A program made the position numbers and the translations under genes. From Hoplostethus atlanticus (lineage: Eukaryota; Chordata; Actinopteri; Trachichthyiformes; Trachichthyidae), in contig JAXDDX010000023.1 in the NCBI GenBank assembly GCA_034670405.1, forward strand, positions 4,176,501 through 4,240,500: 64,000 nt of DNA, written 5' to 3'. Below the pieces are notes generated by a model. That model searched no databases. It was given only the letters and a program-made list of their open reading frames with translations, and was not told the origin of the DNA. Numbering within the stretch: the first letter of the stretch is position 1; each line of letters begins with the position of its first letter. This document shows positions 1-12,411 of this stretch, one piece after another.

Positions 1-782
1 ATTTTAAGACTGAATATGAGACTAAATTACTTAATAGGGCCCCTTTTTGTGGTGTATGTACACTCTTGTGAATTCACATTCAAAGTAACACATGGAAGGA
101 ACAAAAAATTTGAAACTGATATGGACTCTCAGCGCTTTATTTTTGTCTTGTCTTTTCGGCATCCTTCAAAGTGTGTGTCTCTTACCTGGAGAGTGGCTGA
201 AGGAATCGGAGGAGGCATCAGAAAGAGAATGGAGAGAGGCAGCTCTGCTGGCGCTACGCGTCACTGGGCCGTCGCGCACTGGAGGCTAGACAGAAAAGAA
301 GGGCACCAGGAAAAGAAAAATCACTACAGACACAAAATGTGCACACTAAAAAGGTAAACCATTTGATGCTGCTACAATATTTCTAATTTTTGCAGTAAAA
401 ATAAAAATGCTGAACATGCAGACGCCCTTGATCAATTAGTTTATCATTCAGATTCTGAATCAAAAGGGCAGTGTAATTAGTTAGTGTCTACCAGTCAAAA
501 TACAACTGTGTTATCGACAGCACATGGAGTGAGGCTGAAGCAGCAGTGAGTTCTGAGATGAGGCACAAAGACATTGAAATGTGGTGTGTACGCTGGTGGA
601 TCATTACAGAGCAACATTACCCAGGTGGTCTTTATCTCAGGCCTACATAATGATTAGAGAGCAATGTCACTATTGTTATTTCATGGAAGTGACAGAACTA
701 AGAAGCTATGGTGGCTTTTTGTTAATATTGCTCTAACAGAGCTGACATTGTTTCATCAATCTTAAACACATAATGTCAACTA

Positions 783-1684
783 CAGATGCAAAAAAAGAAT
801 TTGTGAACCCCTTTGAATTACCTGCATAAAAAGCTCCTAAAATATACACCTAAATAAGTCATAACAAATAAAAATGTGATTTAACAAATAACACACAAAA
901 AAAAATACTTTTACATGTTTTATTGAACACATTGTTCAAACATTAACAGGCTAAGCTGGAAAAAAGTATGTGCCCCTCTAGGAGGTTATTGAAGTCAGGC
1001 GATCCAATCAATAAGATGACATTCAGGTGTGGGTTAGGTGGGCACCGGTCAAAAGACATTTCAGAGCACCTCCAGAGAAAAGTTGTTGAGTAAGACTTGG
1101 GCCTCCATCAGTCAACAGCCAGACAGACTGTATACAAATGGAGAAAATTCAGTGCCATGGCTGCTCTCCCTAGGAGTGGGCATCCAGCAAAAATCACAGC
1201 AAGAGCACGCCGCATAACGGTCAAGGAGGTGACAGCTAAGGATCTGCAGGCATCTCTTGAACTTTCTAACCTAAGGTCCACAATAAGAAAAACACTAAAC
1301 AAGAGTGTTCATGGGAGGATACCAAGGAGGAAACCACTGACAAACCTGAGACCGTAACCCTGTTGAAATGTTGTGTTCATGCAAGACATCCCCCAAAATA
1401 TCAATAAACAGTTCTGTAAGGAGGACTGGTCCAAAATAACAGTTGTGCAGGTCGGATCAGCAACTACAAGAAAAGTTATTGCTGCTAAATGAGGTTCCAC
1501 AAGTTCCTAATCTCATGGCTCATAGTTTTTCCAATCCAAGCTGTGAACGTTTGAACAATATGTTCAACAAAGACATGAAAGTAAAATTTGTGTGATCGCA
1601 TCAGACCATATTTTAGGAGCCATTTATAAAGGAGTGCACGTGCACGTAATTCAAAAAGGGTTCACAAGCTTTTTCTTGCAACTG
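783..1684 (+). mobile_element. Degraded Tc1/mariner transposon in a vdr intron
   Basis: The element is flanked by TA at 781-782 and 1685-1686. Its ends are imperfect inverted repeats: the left end starts CAGATGCAAAAAAAG and the right end reads TTTTTCTTGCAACTG. Inside, 1097-1357 (+) encodes the N-terminal DNA-binding part of a Tc1 transposase: an HTH-like segment, then LPRSGHP, RITVKEVT and IPRRKPL motifs (family knowledge). At about 902 bp it is shorter than a full copy of about 1.3-1.6 kb. The open frame stops before the DDE catalytic domain, of which only scrambled traces remain. It is a dead copy downstream of vdr exon 4. Confidence 0.88.
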
Positions 1685-1762
1685 TATATTTCTATACTGT
1701 TTTAGAAATTTGACTAGACAATGTTGATTTGATGAGGAGAATCATCATATTGTAAGACAGAC

Positions 1763-1959
1763 CCTGAAGCGAGAGAAGTCAGAATAGGAGTCGTCGTAGG
1801 TTTTGTGGTGGGCCTCCACCAGTGTGGCGATGACCTGACTCTGCTCTTCGGTCAGCCGGGGCCGCCGGGCCTCCCTCTGGGCTTCGCGCTGCGCCTCCTC
1901 GTCCTTCCGCCGCTGTATCAGGTCTTTCTTCCTCTGCACTTCCTCATCTGTCAGGATGA
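1763..1959 (-). CDS. vdr: vdr exon 4: hinge and start of ligand-binding domain
   Basis: The exon encodes [10 protein letters not shown], a charged Arg/Glu-rich hinge segment, then the HHKTYD motif of helix 1 and ends SDFSRFR at donor gtctgt in phase 0. It is 65 codons long. By alignment from memory, human VDR has 61 here, so this copy has about four extra residues within a repeated [10 protein letters not shown] stretch. The next exon is not in the window. Confidence 0.93.
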
Positions 1960-4497
1960 CTGGGGGACAAGGATGACAGAAAGAGTGATAGATAAGGAAA
2001 CATGTTCAAACAACAGAAGAGAGAGGTTAACATTTGTTGGTGGTACACCTGAGTTTCCAAGCTTTTCACAGAGTATGTGTACATGTGTTTGACATTGTGA
2101 TTAAGGCTATGTCAATGAGGGGGTAGGGGGGGCTTGTTATTCTCAGGAGGAAGAGAATGGGAGGGGACGAGTCCATATGGAGACCCCTGCTGGCACTGAA
2201 CAACAGACAGCATTGTGGCTGTTCTGTTCCCTCCTTGTTGTTCTAGCCACTGAATTAGCTCACAGAGAAAGAAAGAGCAAGCTCTGTCCCAACAACATGC
2301 TGCTGTTTTTGCAACAGCAGTGGCAACACAAGTGCATTCCGCTGGCTCCTGTTAACGTACAGTGAATCAGTGTGTCTGTGCTGTCACTCCCCGGTATACG
2401 CAGAAAACCTCTGGGAAAGATATTGAGGGGGAACGAGCGGTCTTTGCTTAAAAGAGGCCCCCTTGGACAATATCCGGATATCAGGAGAAAACAAGAAAGC
2501 TGTACCTGCTAGTTACAGACTGTGAAAACAAACAAGACTCTGTGGAAAGTAGAGGCCTGGCCAGATTGTACATAACAGCAGGTGTAAACTTCAGATGGCG
2601 TATACTTACTGTAGAGGAGGCTCCACTAGTTCAAACAGACCATGTAAACATTCTAATGGGGGCAAAGACTGAGAGAGACTTGACCCCAGTCCAGATATTA
2701 CATAATATTTACAGGAGGGACAGTGGGCCTCCAAAAATGCAAACACCAGTTGTGTAAAACATATTATCCATCCAAGAAACAAGGATTTTTTTTCCCCACA
2801 TGAATATATGCTGATATAGTTAATCACCAGTAAATAATGTCTAATATGTAGATGGTTGAAACTGATCCCAGCTTAGTCCAGGACATCGTGTTTGATCCAC
2901 ATTCAGCCATTTGGGGGAACCACAAAACATTGCCAAAAAAATGTCAGCCTACTTCCCCATACACCCCCATGATCTGACTTCATCATACAGTATCCAAACA
3001 GTATCATTGCTAAATCCTTCACTGATAAAGGCAAAAAAAAAAAAAAAAAAAAAAATGTTATCCCCAACAGCCACAAATAAATTGCAGTGTATGGGTTCTG
3101 CTGAGGACAGGAGGGCATACAGGTTATCTTCCACACTTACACTCTTTCATCATGCCGATATCCACGCAGCGCTTGAGCCGGCACGCCTGGCAGTGGCGCC
3201 TGTTGTCCTTGGTGATGGTGCAACTGCCGTTGAAGGGACAGGTGAAGGTGGCCTTGCGCTTCATACTGCGCCTACAGGGGTAAACACAGAATGTACACAT
3301 TTGATCTTAATAAATATATTTAATTTGCTAAGAACCTAAGTCATACTTGGCAGTCTGTTTAACACGGAACGATGATTGAGAGATGGATGCAGGGAAAAAG
3401 AGGAGCTGGCTTTAGGTTTCATGCTGCACTTGCAGAGGGACAGGAAAAAGGGAGGTGGTTATGGGGAAGGAGAAAGTAATGGATCAACATTGTGGTCAGT
3501 AACAGACTACACAACATTTTGGATAAATTGGCCTGTTGGTCAGTTTACCCTTTATGTGATGAGAGTATTGGCAGAAAAACAACACCAACTCTAGATTACT
3601 TAAAGGCCTTTCTCTTCTTTTGTTATATAATGCTAGTTGCCTACAGGCACTTAACGTACTGTATTCTAATACGTAGCATGTGTACAAGACAAGGACATCT
3701 ACCAGTGACACGTAACAAAGCTTTCAAAAGCCATCGTAACATGTAAAAAGTAAGTTGACAACGACCCAATTTCCAAAATGTAGTCCTTTAAATCCACAAC
3801 AATTGTGGATTTAAAGGAGGCTCTGGGTTTGTCTGCACACACATGTATAAGGGTGTTGACAACAGAGCTTGGCGGGCTATCTTTTGGCTGTGTGTAGCAT
3901 CTTGAGTTTAACAGTTGTAAGACTGTGGCACCATTGACACTTGTAGCACACAAATATGCAATTATGGCACAACTAGATAAACATTTCTACCCTTCAACTC
4001 TGGAGCACAGTCAAAAAGCACAAACATGGACGAGTGCCAAGGAGTCCAGGGAAAAAGAGGAGTCCTGCCAAAGTGCGATGCAAAGCCGAATAATGTACAC
4101 AGTCATATGTACATCTATACACAGGCACAAGCAAAAACACGCACACATGTTGAAGTGAGAGCAAAGTTCAAGCCAAGGCCAGCTGAGAGACGAGGAAGGC
4201 GATTAATAAACATCCGTCTTTTTCATCCTCTCCATTTAAACATGAACACTGCCAAAAGGGAACAGATGCAAGCAGACGGACAAACAATCACTGAGTCATT
4301 CTAGCGATGTCTTTAGTTGAAATGGAAACACGTGTGTCTATCAGTGACCCTACAGGCAGGCATTAACTTCTATCTCTCTAGGCTCAAGCTCATTTGTATT
4401 CTCTACATGCTGCTGTACATTATGCTTGAATGTGAACATAAATGTTACCAGTGGCTTTGTGTGTGCTCCTAAATAACTGTGGGTGGCCATTACATTT

Positions 4498-4536
<39 letters not shown>

Positions 4537-4912
4537 TCAGATGTATGCGAGTTCATGCACATGTATGTGTGCCAATGTGGATGGGTTTCTTTGAGTATCC
4601 CTGTTGATGTGCATATTTTTGTGAGGGTGATACGTGCTATTGTGTTGACTATTGTGCTGACTACAAAGGTCCTATGTGAGTGTGTGAGCTTATGTGTACT
4701 AGATGTGCCAATTCGTGCCTGTATTACAGCATATCTGTGGGCTTGCACATGCATGCATTTGTGTACCTGAAAAAACCCTTGCAGCCCTCGCAGGTCATGG
4801 CATTGAAGTGGAACCCGGTGGCTTTGTCGCCACACACGCCACAGATCCGTGGCACATTCCTGTCAAAATCATCAGGGGCCAGAGTGGAGGTACTCACAGC
4901 CGTGGACTCCAT
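1763..4912 (-). CDS. vdr: Vitamin D receptor, 5' coding exons (partial; continues past position 1)
   Basis: This nuclear receptor binds 1,25-dihydroxyvitamin D3, pairs with RXR in the nucleus and activates genes through DR3-type response elements. Three coding exons are seen on the minus strand: 4912-4767 (146 bp), 3271-3141 (131 bp) and 1959-1763 (197 bp). They have AG/GT borders and join in frame to 158 codons. The first two encode the C4 zinc-finger DNA-binding domain with P-box EGCKG; the third encodes the hinge and first helix. I chose the start at 4910-4912 because a good 3' splice site lies 2 bp upstream; the longer open frame to 4960 runs into the intron. The DBD sequence is diagnostic for VDR rather than other NR1I receptors (family knowledge). 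Teleosts have vdra and vdrb, and I cannot tell which this is. The ligand-binding domain is outside the window. Confidence 0.96.
1960..3140 (-). other. vdr intron 3
   Basis: Non-coding interval between coding exons 3 and 4. It holds a 23-base A-run (about 3033-3055). I see no other structured feature. Confidence 0.85.
3141..3271 (-). CDS. vdr: vdr exon 3: second zinc finger
   Basis: This 131-bp exon encodes the second zinc finger: CPFNGSC, the [15 protein letters not shown] helix and the GMMKE sequence of the T-box/A-box region. The acceptor is cctgtag and the donor gtaagtg. Both reading-frame joins restore conserved residues: Arg at the 5' side and Phe (T|TC) at the 3' side. A plus-strand open frame over the same bases is a shadow. 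Confidence 0.95.
3784..3818. repeat. Perfect 16-bp inverted repeat with 3-base loop in a vdr intron
   Basis: Bases 3784-3799 (TCCTTTAAATCCACAA) are exactly complementary to 3803-3818, separated by CAA. The stem stops at both outer edges, so this is a self-contained hairpin or cruciform. It lies in the intron between vdr exons 2 and 3. It could be the remnant of a very short palindromic transposon. Confidence 0.8.
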
Positions 4913-4914
4913 CA
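4767..4914 (-). CDS. vdr: vdr exon 2: start codon and first zinc finger
   Basis: The exon begins after a CTGTCTAG acceptor, has two untranslated bases, then the ATG. It encodes a short variable N-terminus ([10 protein letters not shown]) and the first zinc finger, with Cys24, Cys27, Cys41 and Cys44 and the DNA-reading P-box. It ends CAG followed by the donor gtacac and splits an Arg codon (AG|G), the same phase as the mammalian exon from family knowledge. Confidence 0.95.
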
Positions 4915-6086
4915 CTAGACAGAGAGGGGGAAGGGGAAACAAACAGGAGCCGGAGCGCAAAAGTTAGACGCAGATTATCATCAAATCATCATGCAAACTG
5001 TTCATCTAGAACTTTGCTGCCAATTGGGCTTTAGGTTGCCAAAATCAAAACATTTCAAGTCTATTTATGAAAGGGATATTATAACTTTTGGATTTTGATC
5101 TGTTTAGTCTTTCACTTCAGACATTTGTCACATCGTGAGAAAAAATATCAGCCCTAAATTTAGAATGTCAAAGCTTTGTTTTCATCTTACAAAAGGTTGC
5201 TCTGAATCCCCAATACAAAGGGAGACACGTTTTGCATTAACCAAGCTCCGTGTCCACTCCTCCAGCACAGATTCAATGTTGCCTGTGGAGGTGAACTCAA
5301 TTCCAGTGTTTTTTGTCCTGGGGCTAGAAACTGAAGCCATATGAGTCAAGTGGAAAAACCCTTGTTCCACTCCAAAATACTGGATCTGGGTTACATTTGA
5401 TTACATAGTGCACCGAGTATCTATTTCGCTTAACAGCCTCGTGAGGGGGAGAAAAAAGACGTGTCACCGCAAGGCTAGCATCCTCATAAACAAACAATCA
5501 CTGTCCTTTTCACAAAGCTTCTTTCTCATTCTTTTCTTTGCTTCCACTGCAGAGTGAGAGGGAACAAAATGATTGGAGGAAATGGAGGGCAGAAACAGAG
5601 GAGGGTGACTAAACCGATAATCTCAACAAACTCACAAACAGCTAATGAAGAAAGGGCCCAGTTGAATAATTTAAAATGTTTTGACAGACCACTCCATCAT
5701 TCACTTCTAATTAAAGAGTGTCAGTCTTGCCAAACGTCTGATATTTCAGTAAGTCATGCAAAAATGTATTATCTTATTACTATTGTCTGACACTCAAGAC
5801 TATTTTATGAAGATGCACTTTATTACTTTAAACTGACTTTTGTTCTTGGTGATGTCTGTAAAAAAGAACATGCTTTCCCTGTTAAAATTAAGGATTACAC
5901 AAAGAAGTGAAACAGGGGACCCAGTCATAGCCTTACTGCTACAGGCCTCCTGGCCAGCATTAGCCAAGTGTCAATGTCAATATAGAAGTGTGCCAGTGCA
6001 CAATATACTTCTAATGAGGAACATCACACAACTGATACAAAGACTTGCATAGTGAAACAGTCTGCCACATAATCAGAGCAGCAAGT

Positions 6087-6088
<2 letters not shown>

Positions 6089-6166
<78 letters not shown>
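6089..6166. repeat. (GT)39 microsatellite
   Basis: A pure GT dinucleotide array of 78 bp within vdr intron 1. The long Thr-His or Cys-Val frames over it are repeat artefacts. Confidence 0.97.
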
Positions 6167-6167
<1 letters not shown>

Positions 6168-8507
6168 AGCAGATGGTTTGAACAGAACTTTGATGAACAA
6201 ACCACCGAGAAATTGAAATGGTGGTAGGAAAACATTTCAGATTGTTTGGCCACATCAATGAGCTCCTGAGGTAATGTGCTCTGGCCAATTGATTTCGAGA
6301 CAGCTCGGAGCTGTGCTCCAACTTTGTACTTCGTACAGAAGGAAAGATTGATTGTCATTACCACAACACAGATGTAGCGGTTTGAATCAACACTGTAGCG
6401 TGGACTTGATGGATACCCACAACATTTTAATAGCACTCATTATGACATGAACTATGGCTGCCACTGTGCACCGAGAGGTGTGTGAAAGTTTGTGTATGCA
6501 GTGCATCGACCAGCAATGTTTTGTTATTGTGACCAACTAGCCTCTTGTGATAGACTAGACCAGGGTGTGTCCTAAGCTCTGATTTTCCCAGATTGTCTCA
6601 GTGCACATATCTTGTGACTTTCAACCTCTGTTCATGCAAACCACCGCTCACCTTTCTTTCTCCCACCCATTCAAACATCCCTCACCTTTCTGAGTGTGCA
6701 GAGGTAGAGTACACAGGCTGAGTCAAAGGTCCTCTAGAATAACAACGCACTAAATGGGCTGTATGGTGACCATTTTAGGGCAGGCCACTAATGAAGAACC
6801 TTGAATAACTGAAATAAAAGCCCATAAATCAATCATCAATGAGTTTAACTCATTAACTAAGTCCCATGGCTGTGAGACAACGTTAAGATAGGGCTTATCT
6901 ATGGCCACATTATGATAAGGTCAGCAGGCTATTTACTATAAGATAACACTTTCCATCCTGGTGATGTAATATGAATGGGAACAGGGTTCAGATTTCAAGC
7001 AATCCGTGTAGCCTACTACTCAAATAGTGTTAATTAGCCTGCTGGACAAGATTGTGAGACTATTTGGGGTTTGTATGAAAGCACCAACATGAAGCTGGAC
7101 AGACTCCAAAACAGGACATTCCCAATGCAAACAGGATGATCAAATGGAAATGCAGTTTTGTACAGTCGGGGTTTACCAAGTTTCCTGTCTCCACCCCTAG
7201 GTTGCAGTTTCTTAGGGTCATAGATCTTTAATAAAACAGATTTCATGGGAAAACAGCTTCTACTCAAGACAACAATGTCTCAGTTCCCAGTCAGTCTCAT
7301 GTAGAGTGACCAAAGGAGGACTTCCGGACTCCTGCTGGGGGCTTTTCAACATACAGAGAACACCCATGATCAACACTGAACCAGCAACTGGGTTAAAATT
7401 AAATTATTTCATGTAGATGTAACATATAGGCTACATCATTCCAAATGCAATCAATATACTATTTACACCTCACTGACAAACAATATAATTGGAATAGCCT
7501 ACGTTATCAACATCAGTTCTGCTGCATCTAGATTCACAGTCCCAGTAGGCATTCACACCCTTGACTGTGACCAAATGGGCAAAACACTGTTTGCCTTACT
7601 AAATCATCAACTGATCAGGAAAAGTCAATCCTCTGTGATTCCATTCAGCCATGACAGGCCATTACACTAAATGCCTAATAGTATAGAGAGAGGGCTCTAA
7701 ATAATGCATCAGGTTATTATACCAGATCTGTATTCAATCCAGTCCCTGGCACGCAACACTAGCGAAGAGGCTTTGGGCTTTAGGCTTCCATTGCACTACT
7801 CCCTGTGGATTGATATGCAGATGTTGTGTAGAAGGCTTTCAGTAGTATAAATCAATCTGCTATTGCAGTAATAATGCAGAATATTATTCACACAATCACT
7901 TCTGAATATGTTACATTGACAGCATGAGGCCTGAGGATACAACAGTAACAACACTGCAGTTTCTGATTAGGCTACAGGGTTGACTTCTGCTCCATGATGA
8001 GCGACTTCGACTTCATCCTCTCTTAATAGAAGCTGCTATGTATAGCCTAATTGCAACATCTCATCTGAATCATCTAATACTGGAATGGTTGCAGCTTTTA
8101 CCAGAACCTGCACTATTCTTACCACGGAGAAAAAACAATGAGATGCATTTTGATGGCTGCAATGCAGCAGGAGGCATTTTAGACTGCTTGCATTATTGCT
8201 TTAACACCATGGCTACAACTTTGACTATCAACTGTCATCATGAAAACTTCTGTATGTACAATACTTACAACACAAGCTGTATCTCTGAATAAGATTTATT
8301 CACTGCAAAAAAGGAAGATACCATTTCCTGCCAACAAAAATCATGCCATTTATGGCATGTTATGAAGCATCCAGTTCAAAAATGTCTCACTCCTTTTAAA
8401 ACAAAACCTTTTAGGTCAAGGCAGAGACAGAATAAATAAACAATAAAACAGTTCTGCATGAAGTCCAAAACATTGGCTGTTGGAGGTGGTGATGCATCAT
8501 GCACCAC

Positions 8508-8540
<33 letters not shown>

Positions 8541-11500
8541 AATTGCAGTAACACCAATGTTCTCTGGCTTTTGAAGGCTTTGTCCCACCTTTCTAGTCAG
8601 CAAGTCACGTGGTTAGTATGTTTTCAGGCTGCTAATGTTTCAATTACACATCATTACACAGATAATTCAGTGACCCCTCCACTACTGCCCTCTGAATGGC
8701 CTCTCGCTGTTAGCAGCCAGAGAGAGGAAGCACCAGCCCACGCCAGAGAGTGGCCAGAGTAGTGTAGGAGGAGAGGGACGCATGCCAGAAGCAGGCCAGA
8801 GAAGGGTGGGGTAGAGGAGCCCCTGGAGAAATGGAGAAAAAACAGAAAGCGATATATAGATAGATAGAGCATGAGGGAGGGAGCAGTGACCTCTTTGTCA
8901 CACTGACATTCTCTGTCACAAAGCCCTAGTGTACCCTGCTGGCTGTTGCGGATACGAGCTAGAGGGGGAACCAGCGTGAGGAGCTGGTGCACAGGGCCAA
9001 CAGCATAGGCCCGGAGAGGAGCCATCAATGCAAACAGCTTGTTTTTGTTAATGAAATGGCTGCCTAAAAATACGCAGCCATGAACCAGTTCAATTATCGG
9101 CTAAAAATAAATTAACATCTCATCTCTGACAGTTCCTCATCTTGAGATGAATCAGGGGAAAATAGCAACCTGGTATTTATGCTGGAATCAAAATGAAAAG
9201 TGAGGACAGCAACTATGCGTTTCTGCTGGTCCTGTTTTTTCCTCTTTAAAACTCAAGTAGTTGTTATGACGGATATGTGTGCGGTTTCTGTGTGTGCAAC
9301 ATTGGTATGATCCTATGTGACTCGACAGGAATGTGTGTCTTGATGTATGTGATGTTGATGCAGTATGATGCAAGCCCCTTTCTTCCACAGCCTGGCCAAT
9401 CCGGCCATAGTCTGAGCAGGAAACTCTTTGGTTCAGGGCATAGGATGGGGTGGAAGTGGGAGGGACAATAGGGCTAGTGCCACGTGACAACTGCTACGCC
9501 CCTTTGCTCACTCATCAGGTAAAAGGTCAGGGCAGCCATGCAGTGTTATCTTGGATACAGGTGTCTGATTGGCTCTCATAGGGAGGAAGTGGGTAAAAAT
9601 GCATTGCCGTAATGAAATAAACAGCAATTCTTTACAGATGAAACATGTATGAAATGAAAAGGCAGATGCTAAGTGAGTAATCAAGTCATAGAGTTCAGCA
9701 ATAAACTGAACGACATGGCAGCAGTGGCCTAGGATGAGCAAGAGATGAGGCCTGCTATAATTATATGCTACACCACAAAAATGACTCTAGCTTGTCATTT
9801 TAAGTGGGTGGTGAAAGCTGCAAAATAAGACATTACTCTGATTTTTTGCTGGAGTTGGAGGAAAGGGCTAGGGAGTTTCCCCTTTTTGCCCTTCAGTGCC
9901 AACTAAGTAGCAGAGGGAGAACAAGTGTTATTTAGCATCGGTGGCGCTGTGACTCATCCTTTCCAGGTCCGATTTATTCATTGAAATGGCTGAAATGACA
10001 TGCATGTCTCATACTCCAGTGTTTGATGTCAGGACTAGTCCCATGTCAGATCGACAGGCACAACACCTTCTGGTGAAGCCCTAACACTAAACAGCCGATT
10101 GCTGTTCCCAGTACAACCAGTCTAGTGTTGTTGGTCTGGCTTGACTAAAATTACCATCAACGTGATTGTTTGAGAAACCACTGAACTTGTCATATTGCAA
10201 TACCCTCAATTCTGTAGACTGAGTATTACTAGCCTAGATGTAAAAACGTCTACGATAAATTATTTAGCAACACCTGGTAGAAATTGAACTCTGGTGGCAT
10301 TAAAGGAATATCCTCCCATAAGAATTTGCATCATCTCATATGTGGTGTCAAGTTAATCTGTGTAAATTGTCTGCACCATCCATCATCCTCCATGTCCCAA
10401 ATTAAGACCTATAATTTGCACCATCTAACTAAACCAACTAATTAGTTGACATTAGATGCCAATCAATGTGAATTAAGTCTCCAACACAGATGGTGTGAAT
10501 CTGTGGAAGAGGGAGTGTTAACATGTGCTGCGTTAACATGAGAAATATTAGCACTTCATGGTGATAATGCTGTACAACATAGGAGTATATTCCTCAGACA
10601 ACTGTAATCCATGAATTAGTGTATTCCTGCTGCAGTTATCTGCAGTGAGCTTGAATTGTTCTCTTACAGGGATGAGAGCCAAGGTGGACCATGGCAACAT
10701 ACTGCTCATAAGAGGGCTCTCCTTTCCTCCTCCTCTTGTTTCCTTTCCATTTCAAACTGCACCAATGTGTAAGTATGTGATTACCAAACAGCAAAGCGGC
10801 CATTGGTTTTCCTTGTCAGGTTAGCCTGTTACAGAGAGACATAAATGCGACACAGGCTGTGCAAAAGGTTTGGAACGTAGCCCAGATATTATATTGACTT
10901 CCATGAATATCAATATGAAGTGAGCATAATACACACCCACCATCCAACAAACCTGATTAAGTGGCGCCATTAGAACCTGGGCATTTAAGTAAAGGATGAT
11001 TATGGTTGGCGCGCAAGATAAAGAAGTAGGGAAAGAGGAGGACCCAGACATCATTTCAGGGAGGGATCATTTTAACTGCACACAGACACGCAGGAGAGAG
11101 AGGAGAAAGCGAGGAAAAAAACCCTGGCATCACGTCCCAAGAATGTCAGCAATGAATTTACAGACCACATCCCAACACACAAGAGTCAGAGCCGGAATCA
11201 CATCCAGACCTATAAGAGCACTGAGAAGAAAAAAAAAAAAGAGCGGGATCGCTATGGAACGGCAGAGTGAGAGAGGGGGCCCTCTCTGACAGTCCAATGA
11301 GCATCCACCTCCTATATCACATGATGCAATCCCACAAATGGCTCAGAAATCGTTCCATGCTGCCAAAATGTTCTCTTAAAAGGGGAAAAAAAAAAGAGAG
11401 CGAGAGTGAGAAAGATAAAAAGGACGAGAGAGGGAGAGAGACAGAAAGAGGAAGAGAGAGAGAGAGAGCGAGAGCTGGAAAGAAAGGGGAGAAAACACAA

Positions 11501-12310
11501 GGCGATGTGTTTTACTGCATACCTCTGGCTGGGTCACTACGAGTACAGAAGAGACATAAAACAAATCAGACCTGGAATGACCCGGCCTGCGGAGAGAACC
11601 TGGGCTACAATGGAAATACACTGGGCTTGCGATTCACACATAGAAGCACACCAAGTGCCCACAAGGCAGGGAGAAAGGGGATGTGAGGGAGGGAGGAGGG
11701 AAGGAGCGAGGGACAATCAACCAACGTTTACAATGTGGGGGGGCACCAGCAAAGAGATGATGTGAGAGTTATGACAGAAGATGTTTGACTAATTCCAACC
11801 CACCCAACGCAAAGTGATTTCCTCATAGAAAAGCATACATGGAGAGAATGGAAACAGAAAAGAGAACAATGGACAAAAATAAAGAATTTGGACCTTACAA
11901 CAACAAAGCAGACAATCTGAGTAACACAACTAAACTGGCTGAGCAGACTAGTCCAGTCCTGTCCCTTCAGTTCCCTCTCTTTCTCCCTCCCTCAGCCTCC
12001 AAGGGTTTATCTCATGCTCTTTTCGACGATCACAGGGTGCGTGTTACAGCAGCAGTAATAGCACATGACAAGGTGACCTGTGCCCCACACAGGATGGGCT
12101 AAACTAGGGTGGCGGGGGGGTTGGAGTGGAGGGTCCCATGTCCCGTGTCCAGCCCTATGGTCTCTCCACCACTCCCTCCCCTGCCCAGGCCCCACTGCCG
12201 GCCTGAAAGGGGCGAGAGAGGCAGCAACGGCAGCCTACCCCCTTACGCTGGGCCCCTTGCTGGACTCTGGAGAGGGGAAAAGAGACGAGGCAGGGAGCGG
12301 CCCACTAAAA

Positions 12311-12411
<101 letters not shown>

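Noticed and set aside
2911..3339. 142-codon plus-strand frame
   Set aside because: It overlaps vdr exon 3 on the opposite strand; the receptor reading is strongly supported.
4913..4960. A longer N-terminus for VDR
   Set aside because: The extra codons cross a good 3' splice site (CTGTCTAG) and read through the pyrimidine tract.
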